Below, piece after piece: positions 20,284 to 30,230 of a stretch of 35,113 bases of DNA. The DNA is from Chara braunii (taxonomy: Eukaryota; Streptophyta; Charophyceae; Charales; Characeae). Position numbers and translations under genes: made by a program. Position 1 is the first letter of the stretch; every line of letters begins with the position of its first letter. A model generated the notes under the pieces. That model saw only the letters and a list, made by a program, of their open reading frames with translations. It was not told where the DNA came from and did no database searches. Where the stretch lies: the NCBI GenBank assembly GCA_003427395.1, contig BFEA01000612.1, forward strand, positions 33,454 through 68,566, written 5' to 3'.

Positions 20284-20990
20284 TCAGTCTATGATGGATG
20301 CAATCTTACTGTCCTCGGGCCGAATATCGTCTCCGTCGAGTACATGGCCTAGGTTAAGGACCTCTATCTTGGCCCATTCACACTTTTTCGGGTTAATCTT
20401 GAAGTTAGACTCTCTCAACTTGCTTAGAATTTGTCGTAGATGGTCCTCATGTTCCTCGAGGGTCTTGCTGAACACTAAGATGTTGTCTAAATAAACTATG
20501 ACGAATCTATCTAACCATGGTCTAAACAAGTCGTTCATATAACGCCAGAATGTTGCTGGTGCATTAGTAAGTTCAAACGACATCACTATAAACTCGTAAT
20601 GCCCATACCTTGTCCTGAACGTTGTCTTATACTGATCGTTAGGATGCACCTCTATCTGATGGTATCCCGATTTTAGATCTATCTTTGAGAAGTACCTGCA
20701 TCCCTGCACTCGATCTAACAAGTCATCTATACGTGGTAACGACTCTGCATTCTTGATTGTGATGGCATTCAGTCCCCTATAGTCTATACATATGTGTAGC
20801 TCTCCCCCCTTCTTTTGGACAAACAAACCAGGTGCGCCAAACGGTGTCGAACTAGGTTTGATCCACCCTATTTCTAGGAGCTCATCTAACTGTCTGCGAA
20901 ACTCCTCTAACTCCTTGGGAGGCATCTTGTAGACTGCCCCCTTAGGCGTTCTACTGCCAGGTTCTAAATCTATACGGTGTTGGATTCATC
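20284..20990 (-). pseudogene. Gypsy reverse transcriptase
   Basis: Copies element RNA into DNA when intact. Visible motifs: PKGAVYKMPPKELEEFRRQL (start region, upstream of the first Met at 20925), KPSSTPFGAP, ICIDYRGLN, RYFSKIDLKSGYHQIEV and the active-site box. The usual YLDD reads YLDN (20493-20482), so a catalytic Asp is replaced by Asn. The usual MPFGLTNAPATF region reads with Ser and Glu substitutions. Both changes fit single transitions. The element is inactive by this alone. Confidence 0.9.
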
Positions 20991-21128
20991 TGGGCACTAC
21001 TCCTGAAGGTACTTCAGATAAATCCTTGTACTCTTCCAGCGGATTGACAATAGTAGGATGGATTTTCTCTTCTTCCTTGGCTGGTCAGGAATCGGCCTAA
21101 CATAGGCTACAAACACCTGCTCTTCGAG

Positions 21129-21560
21129 CTACTCCTTTCGCACGAGTCTGGCGAATGCAGGAACGCTGAGGCAGCACTGGGCAAGGTGGTTATCTACCCC
21201 AGACTCATGGTATAGGCGGACTTGCTTGACTTCGCCTGACAGACTTGGGAGCCTGCACTTGTGGTCTCTAAGGTGCAAAGTGACTCCTTCTGCCTCTCCC
21301 CAATTTGTGCCTAATACGATGTCAAACGGGAGACTCTCTTCCACGAGGAGGGTCAAGGAATGCAACACCTTCTCTATCTTCCCTTCTTTCTCTAGGCAGA
21401 AGTAGGCGTGGACCCCCTTAATATACTCTTCAACATGCATCTTGCTATTGTGTGCGAGGATCCTGACCACAGGTTCCTCTAATTGTTGGACCTTTAGATT
21501 TAGTTTCAACTTCTCCAGCGCTTTATGACTGATATAACTCCTAGTCACCCCATTGTCCAT
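21129..21560 (-). pseudogene. Gypsy aspartic protease (retropepsin-like) remnant
   Basis: The catalytic D-(S/T)-G box reads DNG (21557-21549), followed by RSYISHKALEKL and, downstream, FDIVLGTNW, the flap and alpha-type region expected for a gypsy protease. A TAG lies just upstream in frame. Normally processes Gag-Pol; here the Asp is retained but the middle residue is unusual. Confidence 0.75.
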
Positions 21561-21891
21561 CAGGGCTCCTACTCTAGCTCTAAAAATCTATACGCCTGCG
21601 AGGATAAGTTGTCATTTTACATCCTTCTTCATCTTGGCCCAGGCTTGCCTCCTCTCTCTTAACTCTTCAGCTAAGCTTGTGAGGGAAATGTCTAGAGAGA
21701 CCCTAACACAAGCAGTCTCTAGACAGCTTACTAGACGTCGACCTCCAATCTCTGCCATGGAGATATGTGGAGTTGGAGACTCTACTTCGTGCGCACACTG
21801 AGATCCACACACTCCTGGGTAGGGGCAGTCGCGACCCCTACCGGCGGCTGTCTTTTGCTGCCCCAGACGCAGCACGGTCCCTATACTTAGG

Positions 21892-21933
21892 ACATAATTT
21901 TATAATGTGGCCTGGACCCCTGCAAAACACGCA
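21892..21933 (-). pseudogene. Gag CCHC zinc knuckle
   Basis: Minus-strand codons read C-V-F-C-R-G-P-G-H-I-I-K-L-C, an exact C-x2-C-x4-H-x4-C knuckle that binds nucleic acid in Gag. A tandem duplication of about 37 bp (21922-21945 and 21959-21983) repeats the first cysteine pair region. Confidence 0.85.
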
Positions 21934-22035
21934 TTGAGACCTAGTGGCTTGGGTCCCCGCAGAACACGCATTGAGACCTAGTGATGCGTTATTGCCATAC
22001 TTCTTGATCTATGTCCAGATCTAACTAGGGTCGGC

Positions 22036-23290
22036 CTACGGGCCGGCCTCGGTGCCACCTTCCTTGTTTGGGGGGTGACGGACTGGAACGCGGACGGTTA
22101 GACGGAGGACCTCCCCTTCCTCCCGCTTGGCGGTTGCCGTTGTCGCCAACTCCCTGGCCGCCTTGTCCTCGACCACCTTGGGTCCGACCATTCTGGCCAG
22201 ACCTTTGTCCTCCTTCTTGCGGCCTCCCTCCGGCCGTGACAGGCTGACAGCAGCATAGGTTCTCCCGTGACCGGCGTTACTGTCGTCCTCCTCTAGTTCC
22301 CACTCAATGTCAGAGTAGGGCACCTCGTTTGCGCCACCTCCCTCCATTGTTAGTATCAAGCTATCTTTGGCCATGATTTGGCCGGAGATGGTGCGTCCCT
22401 TCCACGTTTTTCCTTGTGACAGATCCTTGTGCCAGAACGTGGTAACTGGCGACGCTTGGGCGGCAAATGCAACTGCCTCCTGACTGAGAGTGTCGTAAGT
22501 CATGCCCTGCTGGTTCTTCTTCTCGAAGAAATGTCCCGGAATATTATCAGGGAGGGCACAATAGAAGAGGTTAAGTAGTAGGGCATCAGTCACTCCATGC
22601 CAGGGACTGCAATCAATTTGTCCATCGCAAAAATTCGTCCATCGCAGACTTGAGGGCGTGAACACTCTTCCATTTGCAAGTGTGTATCATATGCAGCTTG
22701 TCGGAGGCCTTAAGCCCCCTCGTCACATCTGAAAATCGCTCCCTGAGTGATTTCAGGAACTCAGAGAGGGGCGTCAGTCTAGAATAGGTAACCATATCGT
22801 TCTCGCAGTTTGCAGCGCGGGCGAGCGACCTAGCAAAGCTGGTCGCCGCATCTCGAAGGGCCTGGAAGGCCACCAAAGTGTCGTCTTCAGGCGTGACTCC
22901 CTGTAAGTACAAGTAGGAGTGCACGTTGGCCTCCCAGATATCTAAATCCTCCCCCTTCTTTCCATTGAAGGGTTCGGGGAAACGGACCTTAATTTTTTCG
23001 CGGCGTGGAGGGGCCGACTCCTCTTCCTTGGCAGTTGCTAACTTCGCGTCTTCAATGGTGCCGGTGCAGAACTCTCTGGTCTTACTAATCGCAATATGGA
23101 CCTGGCCCAACAAGCATTTCATCATGTCGCTTGCAAAATCTTTAAGCCCAACGCGTATCGCATCTATCTTTATATCTTGACTGTGTATATACTGCATCTG
23201 GTCATGTTGTGCGATTAGTAAGGACTCTACACTTTGAGTCAGGGTCTCGAGTTTAGTTGCCATCTCAGTCTCGGCCAAAGTTAAGTTCAA
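22036..23290 (-). pseudogene. Gypsy Gag (capsid) pseudogene
   Basis: Forms the particle shell in an active element. The first part (to 22613) has a heptad-like N-terminus starting at or near MATKLETLTQ. It then has the gag core: VRFPEPFNGKKGEDLDIWEA, then SYLYLQGV and SLRERFSD. A frameshift near 22640 moves the rest of the core (ALLLNLFYCALPDNIPGHF) to another frame ending at 22036. Codon use is unlike the AT-rich surroundings. No other function is likely. Confidence 0.85.
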
Positions 23291-23384
23291 GTTCGTTGTT
23301 GCTTCTGAGTTGACGAGTTTGGTTTCGCCATCACTTCTTGTGTATGCATGTAGGAAGTGAGTCTGAAGTCGAGTCTGATTGCAT

Positions 23385-23396
23385 TGGTATCAAAGT
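23385..23396 (+). other. iMet-type primer-binding-site-like motif
   Basis: TGGTATCAAAGT matches 10 of 12 positions of TGGTATCAGAGC, the common plant LTR-element primer site, and is preceded by GCAT. It points to the plus strand, opposite to the gypsy element, so it may belong to a second, plus-oriented element that includes the Gag-like frame at 24430. Confidence 0.35.
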
Positions 23397-23470
23397 TGGT
23401 ACCCGTTGTCCACACCGGCGAAGCTGCAGCAAGCGAAGAAGAAGGACGAAGCCGCCATAGCCGGAGCTCG

Positions 23471-23475
<5 letters not shown>

Positions 23476-23518
<43 letters not shown>

Positions 23519-23694
23519 NNNNNNNNNNNNNNNNNNNNNNNNNNNNNNNNNNNNNNNNNNNNNNNNNNNNNNNNNNNNNNNNNNNNNNNNNNNNNNNNNN
23601 NNNNNNNNNNNNNNNNNNNNNNNNNNNNNNNNNNNNNNNNNNNNNNNNNNNNNNNNNNNNNNNNNNNNNNNNNNNNNNNNNNNNNNNNNNNNNN

Positions 23695-23777
<83 letters not shown>
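23476..23777. repeat. GA microsatellite containing a scaffold gap
   Basis: GA units on both sides of 176 N (23519-23694). The true length is unknown. Confidence 0.95.
23519..23694. other. Scaffold gap (176 N)
   Basis: Run of N inside the GA repeat. Confidence 1.
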
Positions 23778-23785
<8 letters not shown>

Positions 23786-23968
23786 CAGGGGGGACGGCAG
23801 CTATAGCTGCTCAGCTCGGAAAAGGAGATGACCAGCAAGAAGAAGAAATAGACGTAGAGAAAGGGAAGAAGAAAGTGACGAAGAGGGAGATAAAGTCAGC
23901 CATAGCCGAGGTGACGAAGACGAAGGTTTTGACGAAAAAAAGATCCACCATAGCCGGAAGGTTGGAGG

Positions 23969-24134
23969 GTTGACTAGATAGTTGACCAACGTTGACCACG
24001 GCGTTGACCGGGTGTTGACCAACGTTGACTGAGAGTTGAACAAGGGCGTTGACCGGGCGTTGATCGAAGTTGACCAAAGTTGACCAGGGTGTTGACTAGG
24101 AGCGTTGACCAGCGAGTTGACCAAAACCGTTGAC
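23969..24134 (+). repeat. Dense TTGACY (W-box-like) cluster
   Basis: Thirteen copies of GTTGAC in 166 bp, every one followed by C or T, plus two near-copies. TTGAC(C/T) is the core recognised by plant WRKY factors. The array lies upstream of the Gag-like pseudogene. It may be regulatory or simply a degenerate short tandem repeat; the minus-strand frame over it is a repeat translation. Confidence 0.7.
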
Positions 24135-24429
24135 CGGAGCGTCGGCCCAACTGGAGTGAGAAGATTATCGGTACTATCCTTCCAAGCCCTAGCCTATCCC
24201 CTTAATCCATGGATGTGCACCTTCATCCTGGTACTTGTTGACGTCGAGTCTTTCAGGGTCAGTCAGTCATATCTCCCTGTCACTTTTGTCCAGGTCGGTA
24301 GGACTCTGTGATTGTGGACATAGAACTGTAAGTCTAACCCGTATAGTGGATAAAAGTCCCCTAGATTCAAGTTAACCCGGTGGGTTACGTGCTGAGGCGT
24401 GGAATCATTGCTGATTGTGCACTTTCACC

Positions 24430-24727
24430 ATGGTGACCCTCAGGTCAGGAGTTAGCACGACTCCCTACAGCAAGGAGCAAGAGGAGAGAGCTGCCGCCCT
24501 TCTGCGTGAGAGGAAGGAGAAGATGGAGAAGATGGAGTTGATCAGACAGGCCAAGATGTTGGCCCTGCTGGAGGAGCAGGAAGCAAAGAAGAGGCAGATG
24601 GAAGAGAAGGAGATGGAGAAGTGGACGAAGGAGAAGGAGGAGAAGATGGCAGCCATTCAAGCGGAGGAGGAGGAGGAAGAAGAAGAAGAAGAAGAAGAAG
24701 AAGAAGAAGAAGAAGAAGAAGAAGAAG

Positions 24728-24758
<31 letters not shown>

Positions 24759-25100
24759 GGTAGAGGAAGAGGTACCGTTGGAGAGACGAAGAGATGGAGC
24801 AAGCACGAGTAGGGAAGACGAGATTGCAAAGATTGCACAGGAGTGGGCCACACATTTGGAGTTGGGGGAAGACAGGGAGGCCGAGTTGGCCATACCTTAG
24901 GAAGAGAGAGTAGCGGCAAGGAGGCAAATTGAGACAGAAAGGGACCTGGTAAGGAGAAGGGTGAAGGAGGAAGAACAGCAAAGGGCATGGAAGTGGCGGC
25001 TGTCCCAAGAGAGGGTAAGGCGTTTAGAAGCGGCGGAGAAGGCAGAGAGAGATCTAAAGGCGGAGGAAGCCAGGATGGGGAAGATACAACTCGTGGCTAT
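24430..25100 (+). pseudogene. Gag-like coiled-coil protein, interrupted
   Basis: The frame from the ATG at 24430 begins MVTLRSGVSTTPYSKEQEER and continues as a Lys/Arg/Glu-rich predicted coiled coil with a run of about 33 Glu (GAA repeats, 24665-24756). A TAG at 24898-24900 interrupts it. The same frame continues as coiled coil (RRQIETERDLVRRRV and onward) to about 25100, then becomes low-complexity sequence ending at 25377. I recall similar N-termini in Gag-like proteins of Chara retroelements, but this is memory, not a search. A host gene of unknown role is the alternative. The preceding 290 bp hold no LTR I can prove. Confidence 0.5.
24665..24756. repeat. GAA microsatellite (poly-Glu)
   Basis: GAA/GAG units inside the coiled-coil frame. 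Confidence 0.95.
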
Positions 25101-25372
25101 GGTCGCTGAACATTGTCTCAACCACCAGCCTCTCTCCCCCTCATGCACGCACGTACGAGCATTCCATGCTGCACAGACACACTCTGTACACCCTGTCTAC
25201 ACCAACAGCTGGGCGGCCATGGTCGCCGTCGTCTTCCTCCTCCTAGCTATGGCCGCCGGTGTCTCTCTCGCTGGTTCGCCATGGCCGCTGTCTTCTTCAC
25301 AACCCACTTCCTCTCCGGGCACCTGCAGACCTCCACGCACAAGATACCAAGGCAGCTCTTCCGCATGGCACA

Positions 25373-25900
25373 CATAAAAGGGCCTTTATGATTCAGACCC
25401 CTAATTGTGACCCCAATATAAAAGGGGCCCTATCGGCCAGAACTCAATTTCACGATTGGCATTCCAACGGACAAGTTCTCTGAAGCAAAATTCGCATCAA
25501 AAGAAAAGTCGTTCCTGAAAAGTCACAGTCAGGTCCTAGACGAACAGGTACCGGGCTCAATTTTAAGGCTGAGACAGGGTCATGTCTGTGCGGCAAAAAG
25601 TCAAAGGTCACAGTCCCAGACGAGTCACAGTCCCATGGGTCAAATCTGATTCAGACCAGGAGTCCAAAAGACAGGCCCGACGGCCAAAGCAGCAGCAGAC
25701 CATGGGAAAGGATACTGGGACACACACTTTGCAACAACAGGTACTGGGTTGGAGTCCCAGACACTTGGAGGGTGGATGCAGACCACGCCAGACCAGTCTA
25801 GCACTATAAAGGACTGGCCAGCCTCCCATTTGGACAGATACTCATTCGCATGAGAGTGTGGAAGTGCTGAAGGCACTTGTGCACCAGATGTGATTAAGCC
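25373..25900 (+). mobile_element. LTR-like promoter block A
   Basis: Shares order and words with 34322-34930: AAAGGGCCTTTA, TACTGGGACACA, a TATAAAG box (25805-25811), then CCAGCCTC and GTGGAAGTGCTG. A TATA box followed by a conserved segment is what the U3/R part of an LTR looks like. The ends of the LTR and any target duplication were not found. Confidence 0.5.
25805..25811 (+). promoter_or_regulatory. TATA box
   Basis: TATAAAG, conserved in position in the related block at 34845-34851. Confidence 0.55.
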
Positions 25901-26481
25901 AACTCATCTTTCGTTGAACTTTGTGTGAGACATTGAAAATCTGTGAGATCTGTGTTACATGCATGATAAGCGATACACTCCAGCAAGTGACGAACGAGCA
26001 GGTTCCTTGCACACAGGCGAATGGACGAATGGCTGGACGCTGCCTCTTTATTTATACTTCTTCAGAGGTACCCAGGCCCTGCCTCAAAACGTGTGGGCCT
26101 GGGCCAAAACGTGTGACCCAGGGAAGCTTCCAGACGTTTGACCTTCTGGCCAAAACGTGTGGAACCCACAGCGTGGTCCAGAGCCTTCCCACGTGCAGCC
26201 CCTACCCCTGGTACTTGCTGACTGGACTGGCCTACAGGGACCTACGACCTTCTAGAGCCTACAGACTTACAAACAGACTCTAGGCCTCAGTAGACTCAGA
26301 TAGAGACTTCTAGAACAGACCTTCTCTAAGTCTAACGGTAAGAGAACCTAACTCCTAATCTACAGACCTAGGGATCGAATCTCACTCAGCAAACAGGGTC
26401 AATGTACAGGGTTTGGGCACAGGTCTAGGGATCGAATCTCTGTGTCTGCAAATGTCGGGTCTACTGGGTGAAACCATTTCA
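25901..26481. other. LTR-flanking stretch with two B-box-like words
   Basis: GGGATCGAATCTC occurs at 26371 and about 26429, both after a CTA. The first is preceded by AACGGTAAGAGAACC and CTCCTAATC, reminiscent of a tRNA body, but the anticodon stem does not pair. I would call it at most a decayed tRNA-derived repeat. Confidence 0.3.
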
Positions 26482-27032
26482 CTAAGTAGTCCGGAGCATC
26501 AACACACCCTAAGTGTATACTATTCAGCATACACACTTAGCATGAATATTTGTGTGATGAATTTTCTGCTTGCCGGTAATAAGTAACAGGACTGGAGCCC
26601 CCCAGAATAGATGGGGCGAGTGTGTGTGTTGGGTGAAAAAAAAAAAAGAACTCACTTATCATCTTCTATTGATGCTAAGTAGTCCTCACTTATCATCTTC
26701 TATTGATGCTAAGTAGTCCAGAGCATACGCTTAGCGTGAATAGAAGGCACCTCGCACTTATTGTGTTCTATTCAAGCTAAGTAGTCGGGGGCATCAATAC
26801 ACGCTATACACGCTTCGCATAAATAGAACACAATTATCGTGGTCTATTCATGCCAAGCAGTCGGGAGCATCAGTACACGCTAAGTGTATTCAGCATACAC
26901 GCTTAGCATGAATAGAACGCACTTAGCGTCATCAATACATGCTTACTAGCATGAATAGAACACACTTAGCACCATTAATACACGCTCACTAGCATGAATA
27001 GAACACACTTAGCATAGCTCTCGGGAGCATCA
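26482..27032. repeat. Complex foldback array
   Basis: Built from AAGTAGTC(C/G)GGAGCATCA units (26485, 26777, 26857 and, diverged, 27015) and the word CTTAGCATGAATAGAACACA in both orientations. Perfect or near-perfect hairpins occur, e.g. GCTAAGTGTAT/ATACACGCTTAGC at about 26880. A 34-bp unit is duplicated exactly in tandem (26651-26684, 26685-26718). Non-coding MITE-like DNA. Confidence 0.75.
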
Positions 27033-27422
27033 AGTAATACATCAATACTTGAAAAAGAGTTCCTCTCTCGACAAATCTCGACAATAACGCGCCCCCTTCT
27101 TCCCACGCACCCTATGATAGGCAGAAGATGACTCATTATCGTCGAGAGTTGTCCCTCATTAGTTATATCCATCATTGGTGCCCCTATGAGGGCCAGAAGG
27201 TGTCGCAACCCATGATTGGTGCCCCTGATAAGTGTTACATCAATCATCATCTGCATGTGAGCACAGAGCAGAACGCCAGATGGACTCCATCGTCCCGAGC
27301 ATAGAGCGCAACAGCAAGAGCACAGAGTGTATACCTGGCAAGCAGGTGAGGAAAGCTACAGCAACAGCAACAGACAGCAGTCACAGCAGCAGCACAGGGC
27401 AGCATATAAAAGACAGGTTACC
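27033..27422. other. Unassigned stretch
   Basis: GGTGCCCCTNATGAGGG-type words repeat (about 27177 and 27219) and a CAGCAACAG-rich segment ends in GCATATAAAAGACAGG just before E5. No gene recognised. Confidence 0.4.
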
Positions 27423-28021
27423 TTTTTTTTTTTTTTTTAATTGCTCCAATCTATTCGTGGGGAGCAACACGTGCTGGGAACCGGGCCCAGCGTCCCTTAT
27501 AATTGGAATACATTGATGATTGATGAAAATTTGGGATGATTCAGGAACACTTCAGGATGATTGAGATAATAAGCTAGAGATTGATGCTGACTACTCAGAA
27601 TGCTTATCTACTCAGATCTCACATACTACTACCCTAACCCTAATCTCAGGTATAGATACCAACCAGCCAGTCTCTACCGAGCCAATACTGTATACCAACC
27701 AAGCCTCTACCCGGTCTCACACCCCAATCTAGTTAGGTTACAGGGCAGCGCCACCCACCCCAGCGCCGACCCTCATCGGGCAGATTGTAGCCTTTGGTCA
27801 AGTATTGTAATTGCCTTCCACCCTCAGCGATCCCCAAATCCAAGGCCTCAAGCTCCTATGAAGGTTACAGGGCGATGCCCCAGCGCCGGCCAGCATCGTT
27901 CTGGTTTCTACTCAACCTGGGCAAGAACACAATGAAAGCTCAATTAGGAAATCAGCTAGACTAGAATGTAACCTAAGAATTCAGATCTGATAATAGTGGG
28001 ATCCTGAGCAAACAACCAATC

Positions 28022-28056
<35 letters not shown>

Positions 28057-28057
28057 T

Positions 28058-28106
<49 letters not shown>

Positions 28107-28252
28107 ACTTGATGTTGATTGACCCTCCCCTGTCCACCCCTCCTCTTTTCCCCTCTAACCACCCCTCCTCTCCCTTGCTGCCTCCACTAATCAGAACCGC
28201 TCTGTTGTTGAACGGTTCCTCACGGCCCCAACAATAAAGTCGGGAACCAGGG
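27423..28252 (-). mobile_element. E5: non-coding element with LINE-type 3' tail
   Basis: Sixteen T (27423-27438) then the shared tail (27443-27500). From there to about 28245 it aligns with E1, including ATACATTGATGATTGA, the GGTTACAGGGCAGCGCCACC module and the GCCCCAACAA segment. It differs by an expanded GAT repeat. It ends, or is interrupted, where the TTAA-bounded MITE begins at 28253. Confidence 0.7.
28021..28106. repeat. GAT microsatellite
   Basis: About 28 GAT units with one interruption, at the place where E1 has only a few. Confidence 0.95.
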
Positions 28253-28426
28253 TTAAAGCACCAGTACGCCACGTATCGGCCTGCGGGTGTCAGCATGAAA
28301 CCCGCACCACTCCGGAGGCCGCCAATTTTTTTCTTCAACGGCGGGCCTGGCCGCGCGGCGCCTCCGAGTTTTGCTTGTGGCGACAAAAATTCTCCGCAAG
28401 GCTGGGCCCGTGTACTAGCGGCTTAA
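28253..28426. mobile_element. TTAA-bounded MITE, copy P1 (174 bp)
   Basis: TTAA at both ends (28253-28256, 28423-28426), with inverted ends AGCACCAGTAC and (complement) GCCGCTAGTAC and a GC-rich interior containing CGGAGGCC. Matches P2 and P3. Confidence 0.7.
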
Positions 28427-28429
28427 GGA

Positions 28430-28630
28430 GGTGAGTGCTCTGAGACAGGCAGGATAGTATTGATAATTCAGTTTGAAACCAGGTTAGTAGTACCTAATTC
28501 GGCAACCAGGGGTAAGGAGGTTTGCTAATTTGGAAACTAGGTTCACTAACCCAGGAACCTGGGGGAAGAAGGTGACGAGGCTAGGGTAAGAACGGTGAGT
28601 GCTCTGAGACGGGCAGGGTAGTATTGGCTG
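28430..28630. repeat. Direct repeat, 34 bp, offset 164 bp
   Basis: GGTGAGTGCTCTGAGAC then (A/G)GGCAGG(A/G)TAGTATTG at about 28430 and 28594. Confidence 0.8.
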
Positions 28631-28685
28631 AAAACTGACACTTCTCCCCTCCCCAAACCCAACCCCCCCCCCGAAAAAAAAAAAA

Positions 28686-28872
28686 GGGGGAAACTACACG
28701 GGAGTCACGAGAACGAGTTATAATTGCATTATGGCCCAAGATACAGTCTCAAATTGCAGTTTGGGCAATGTATACCCAGGTGTAGGGTACCCGAAGTGCA
28801 ATTATTGCGAACTGTATCTTGCCCCATAGTACAATTATAACTCGTTTTTGTGACTCTACTGAAGTTACCCCC
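28686..28872. mobile_element. Long-arm foldback MITE (187 bp)
   Basis: Arms of about 70 bp: GGGGGAAACT at the left and AGTTACCCCC at the right. Inside, ACGAGTTATAATTGCA, ATGG and CAAGATACAGT are all inverted on the other side. Non-coding. Could form a long RNA hairpin if transcribed. Confidence 0.85.
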
Positions 28873-28984
28873 AAAGACAATGATCCTAGCCTTCCTAGGG
28901 GTTTTGGGTTCAATTCTTCTCAGATTAGAGACACGGCATAGCAAGGGCGATAAGAGAGGGAGACTAGCAATAGCAAGGGCGGAT

Positions 28985-29184
28985 GAAAGAATTGTTTAGC
29001 AATAGGCAGGGGTAGAGGAGGGGTACATCTTACTTTCGCAGGGGCCATGGCTGACATGCAGACCTGCGTTCGAATCTAGACCTGTAATCAATGCTGCTGC
29101 TGCTGTCTCAGGGTCGTTCAACCATAATGGAAGGAAGTGTTGAGTGAGTCAATCACGTCAAAACAAAAAAAAAAACAAAAAAAA
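28985..29184 (+). mobile_element. tRNA-derived SINE
   Basis: A-box-like TAGCAATAGGCAGGGGTAGA (from 28997) and B-box GTTCGAATC (29068-29076) are spaced as in a tRNA promoter. A 70-bp body follows with TCAACCATAATGGAAGG and GAGTGAGTCAATCACGTC, then an A-rich end (29160-29184). It lacks the shared LINE tail. No target duplication was clear. Confidence 0.6.
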
Positions 29185-29433
29185 GGGAAGCTGGAGTCAA
29201 ATCCCGCGTTCTTAGTAAGTTTTATTTTCCTCAAAAATAAAGAAAAGAAGGAATAAGGCCTACTTCCCCCCCCTCCCCCCCACCCACACCATTTGAGGCC
29301 TACTTTTAAGTTTTAACATTTATTACGATCCTGCCCTCCTGGCTAATTCAGAGGTGCAAATTCACCAGGAAAGACAATGCCGTTCAATTGCAAAAGAAAT
29401 GAAAGAACTTGAAAGGAGAAAAAGACAAAGGAA

Positions 29434-29469
<36 letters not shown>

Positions 29470-30230
29470 GAAGAAAGAAGAAGAAGAAGTTAAGGGTAAA
29501 AAGAAACAGTTAAATAAACTGTCACACGGAGGACAAAAACACTCAGTTTTGCCAAACACCACCATACTTATAATTCAACAATGCCGAGATGTAACACCAG
29601 TCCCAACATGCCCATTCCCATCCCCCTCCTTCTTCCCGTGACTCCACCACCTTCGTTGCGCACTTTCCCCGTTCATCCCGACCGAGCGCGTCCTCATCCG
29701 GCATCTTATCTCCGCCTTGCATCCTACTTGATTCAAAAAAGAGCTATTCACCGGTAGCGGATCAACGAGCACATTCCAGGCGCGAGAATGGAGAACCGTG
29801 GGAGTCAGGATCGCAGCTATATACTATATGTGCGTCTCTGTCCGCGGTGCCCATTCCCTTCCTCGCTGCGCTAATAATCCCGGTCACCAGTTACCGAAAA
29901 AACAGGAGGTAGCAGCAGTATAGGTGCCCAAATTTTTTTTTTTGTATTCAGTCGCAAAAAAGGGGGGCATTCATTCAAAAAAGCCTATGGGAGAACAGAA
30001 ACGAACACTGGGAATTACGGCCCCCGTACAGGTACAGACAAAAAACCGGTCGGAGGCAGCACCATTGGAGCCCAAAAAAATTGCTATCTGCCTATCTTTC
30101 CTCAGTGTCCAAAAACCTTGGGGAATCTCTCAAAAACCCGTTTTCAGAGGAGCCTTCTCGGAACATTGTTGGAAGGAGAGAGAGAGAGAACAAGCAGGAC
30201 CGCCGTAACCAGAGAGAGCAGGAGGATTTT
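29185..30230. other. Unassigned stretch with a GAAA repeat
   Basis: GAAA units at about 29430-29490, C-rich sequence at 29267-29290, otherwise no recognised feature. Frames here are repeat-driven or lack known motifs. Confidence 0.4.

Larger units (their letters stand above)
19880..23290 (-). mobile_element. Decayed Ty3/gypsy LTR retrotransposon
   Basis: Order on the minus strand: gag (23290-22036), zinc knuckle (21933-21892), protease (21560-21129), reverse transcriptase (20990-20284), RNase H (20283-19880). This is the gypsy order up to RNase H. No integrase, chromodomain or LTR is visible; recognisable sequence stops near 19880. Stops and frameshifts separate every module. Confidence 0.9.

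Noticed and set aside
23801-24124. Minus-strand frame with VN/ST repeats
   Set aside because: Translation of the GTTGACC-type repeat; no domain.
24445-25008. Phe/Leu-rich minus-strand frames opposite the coiled-coil frame
   Set aside because: Shadows of the GAA repeat.
26327-26390. tRNA gene with a CCT-like anticodon loop
   Set aside because: The anticodon stem does not pair and no acceptor stem is visible; only the B-box-like word is good.
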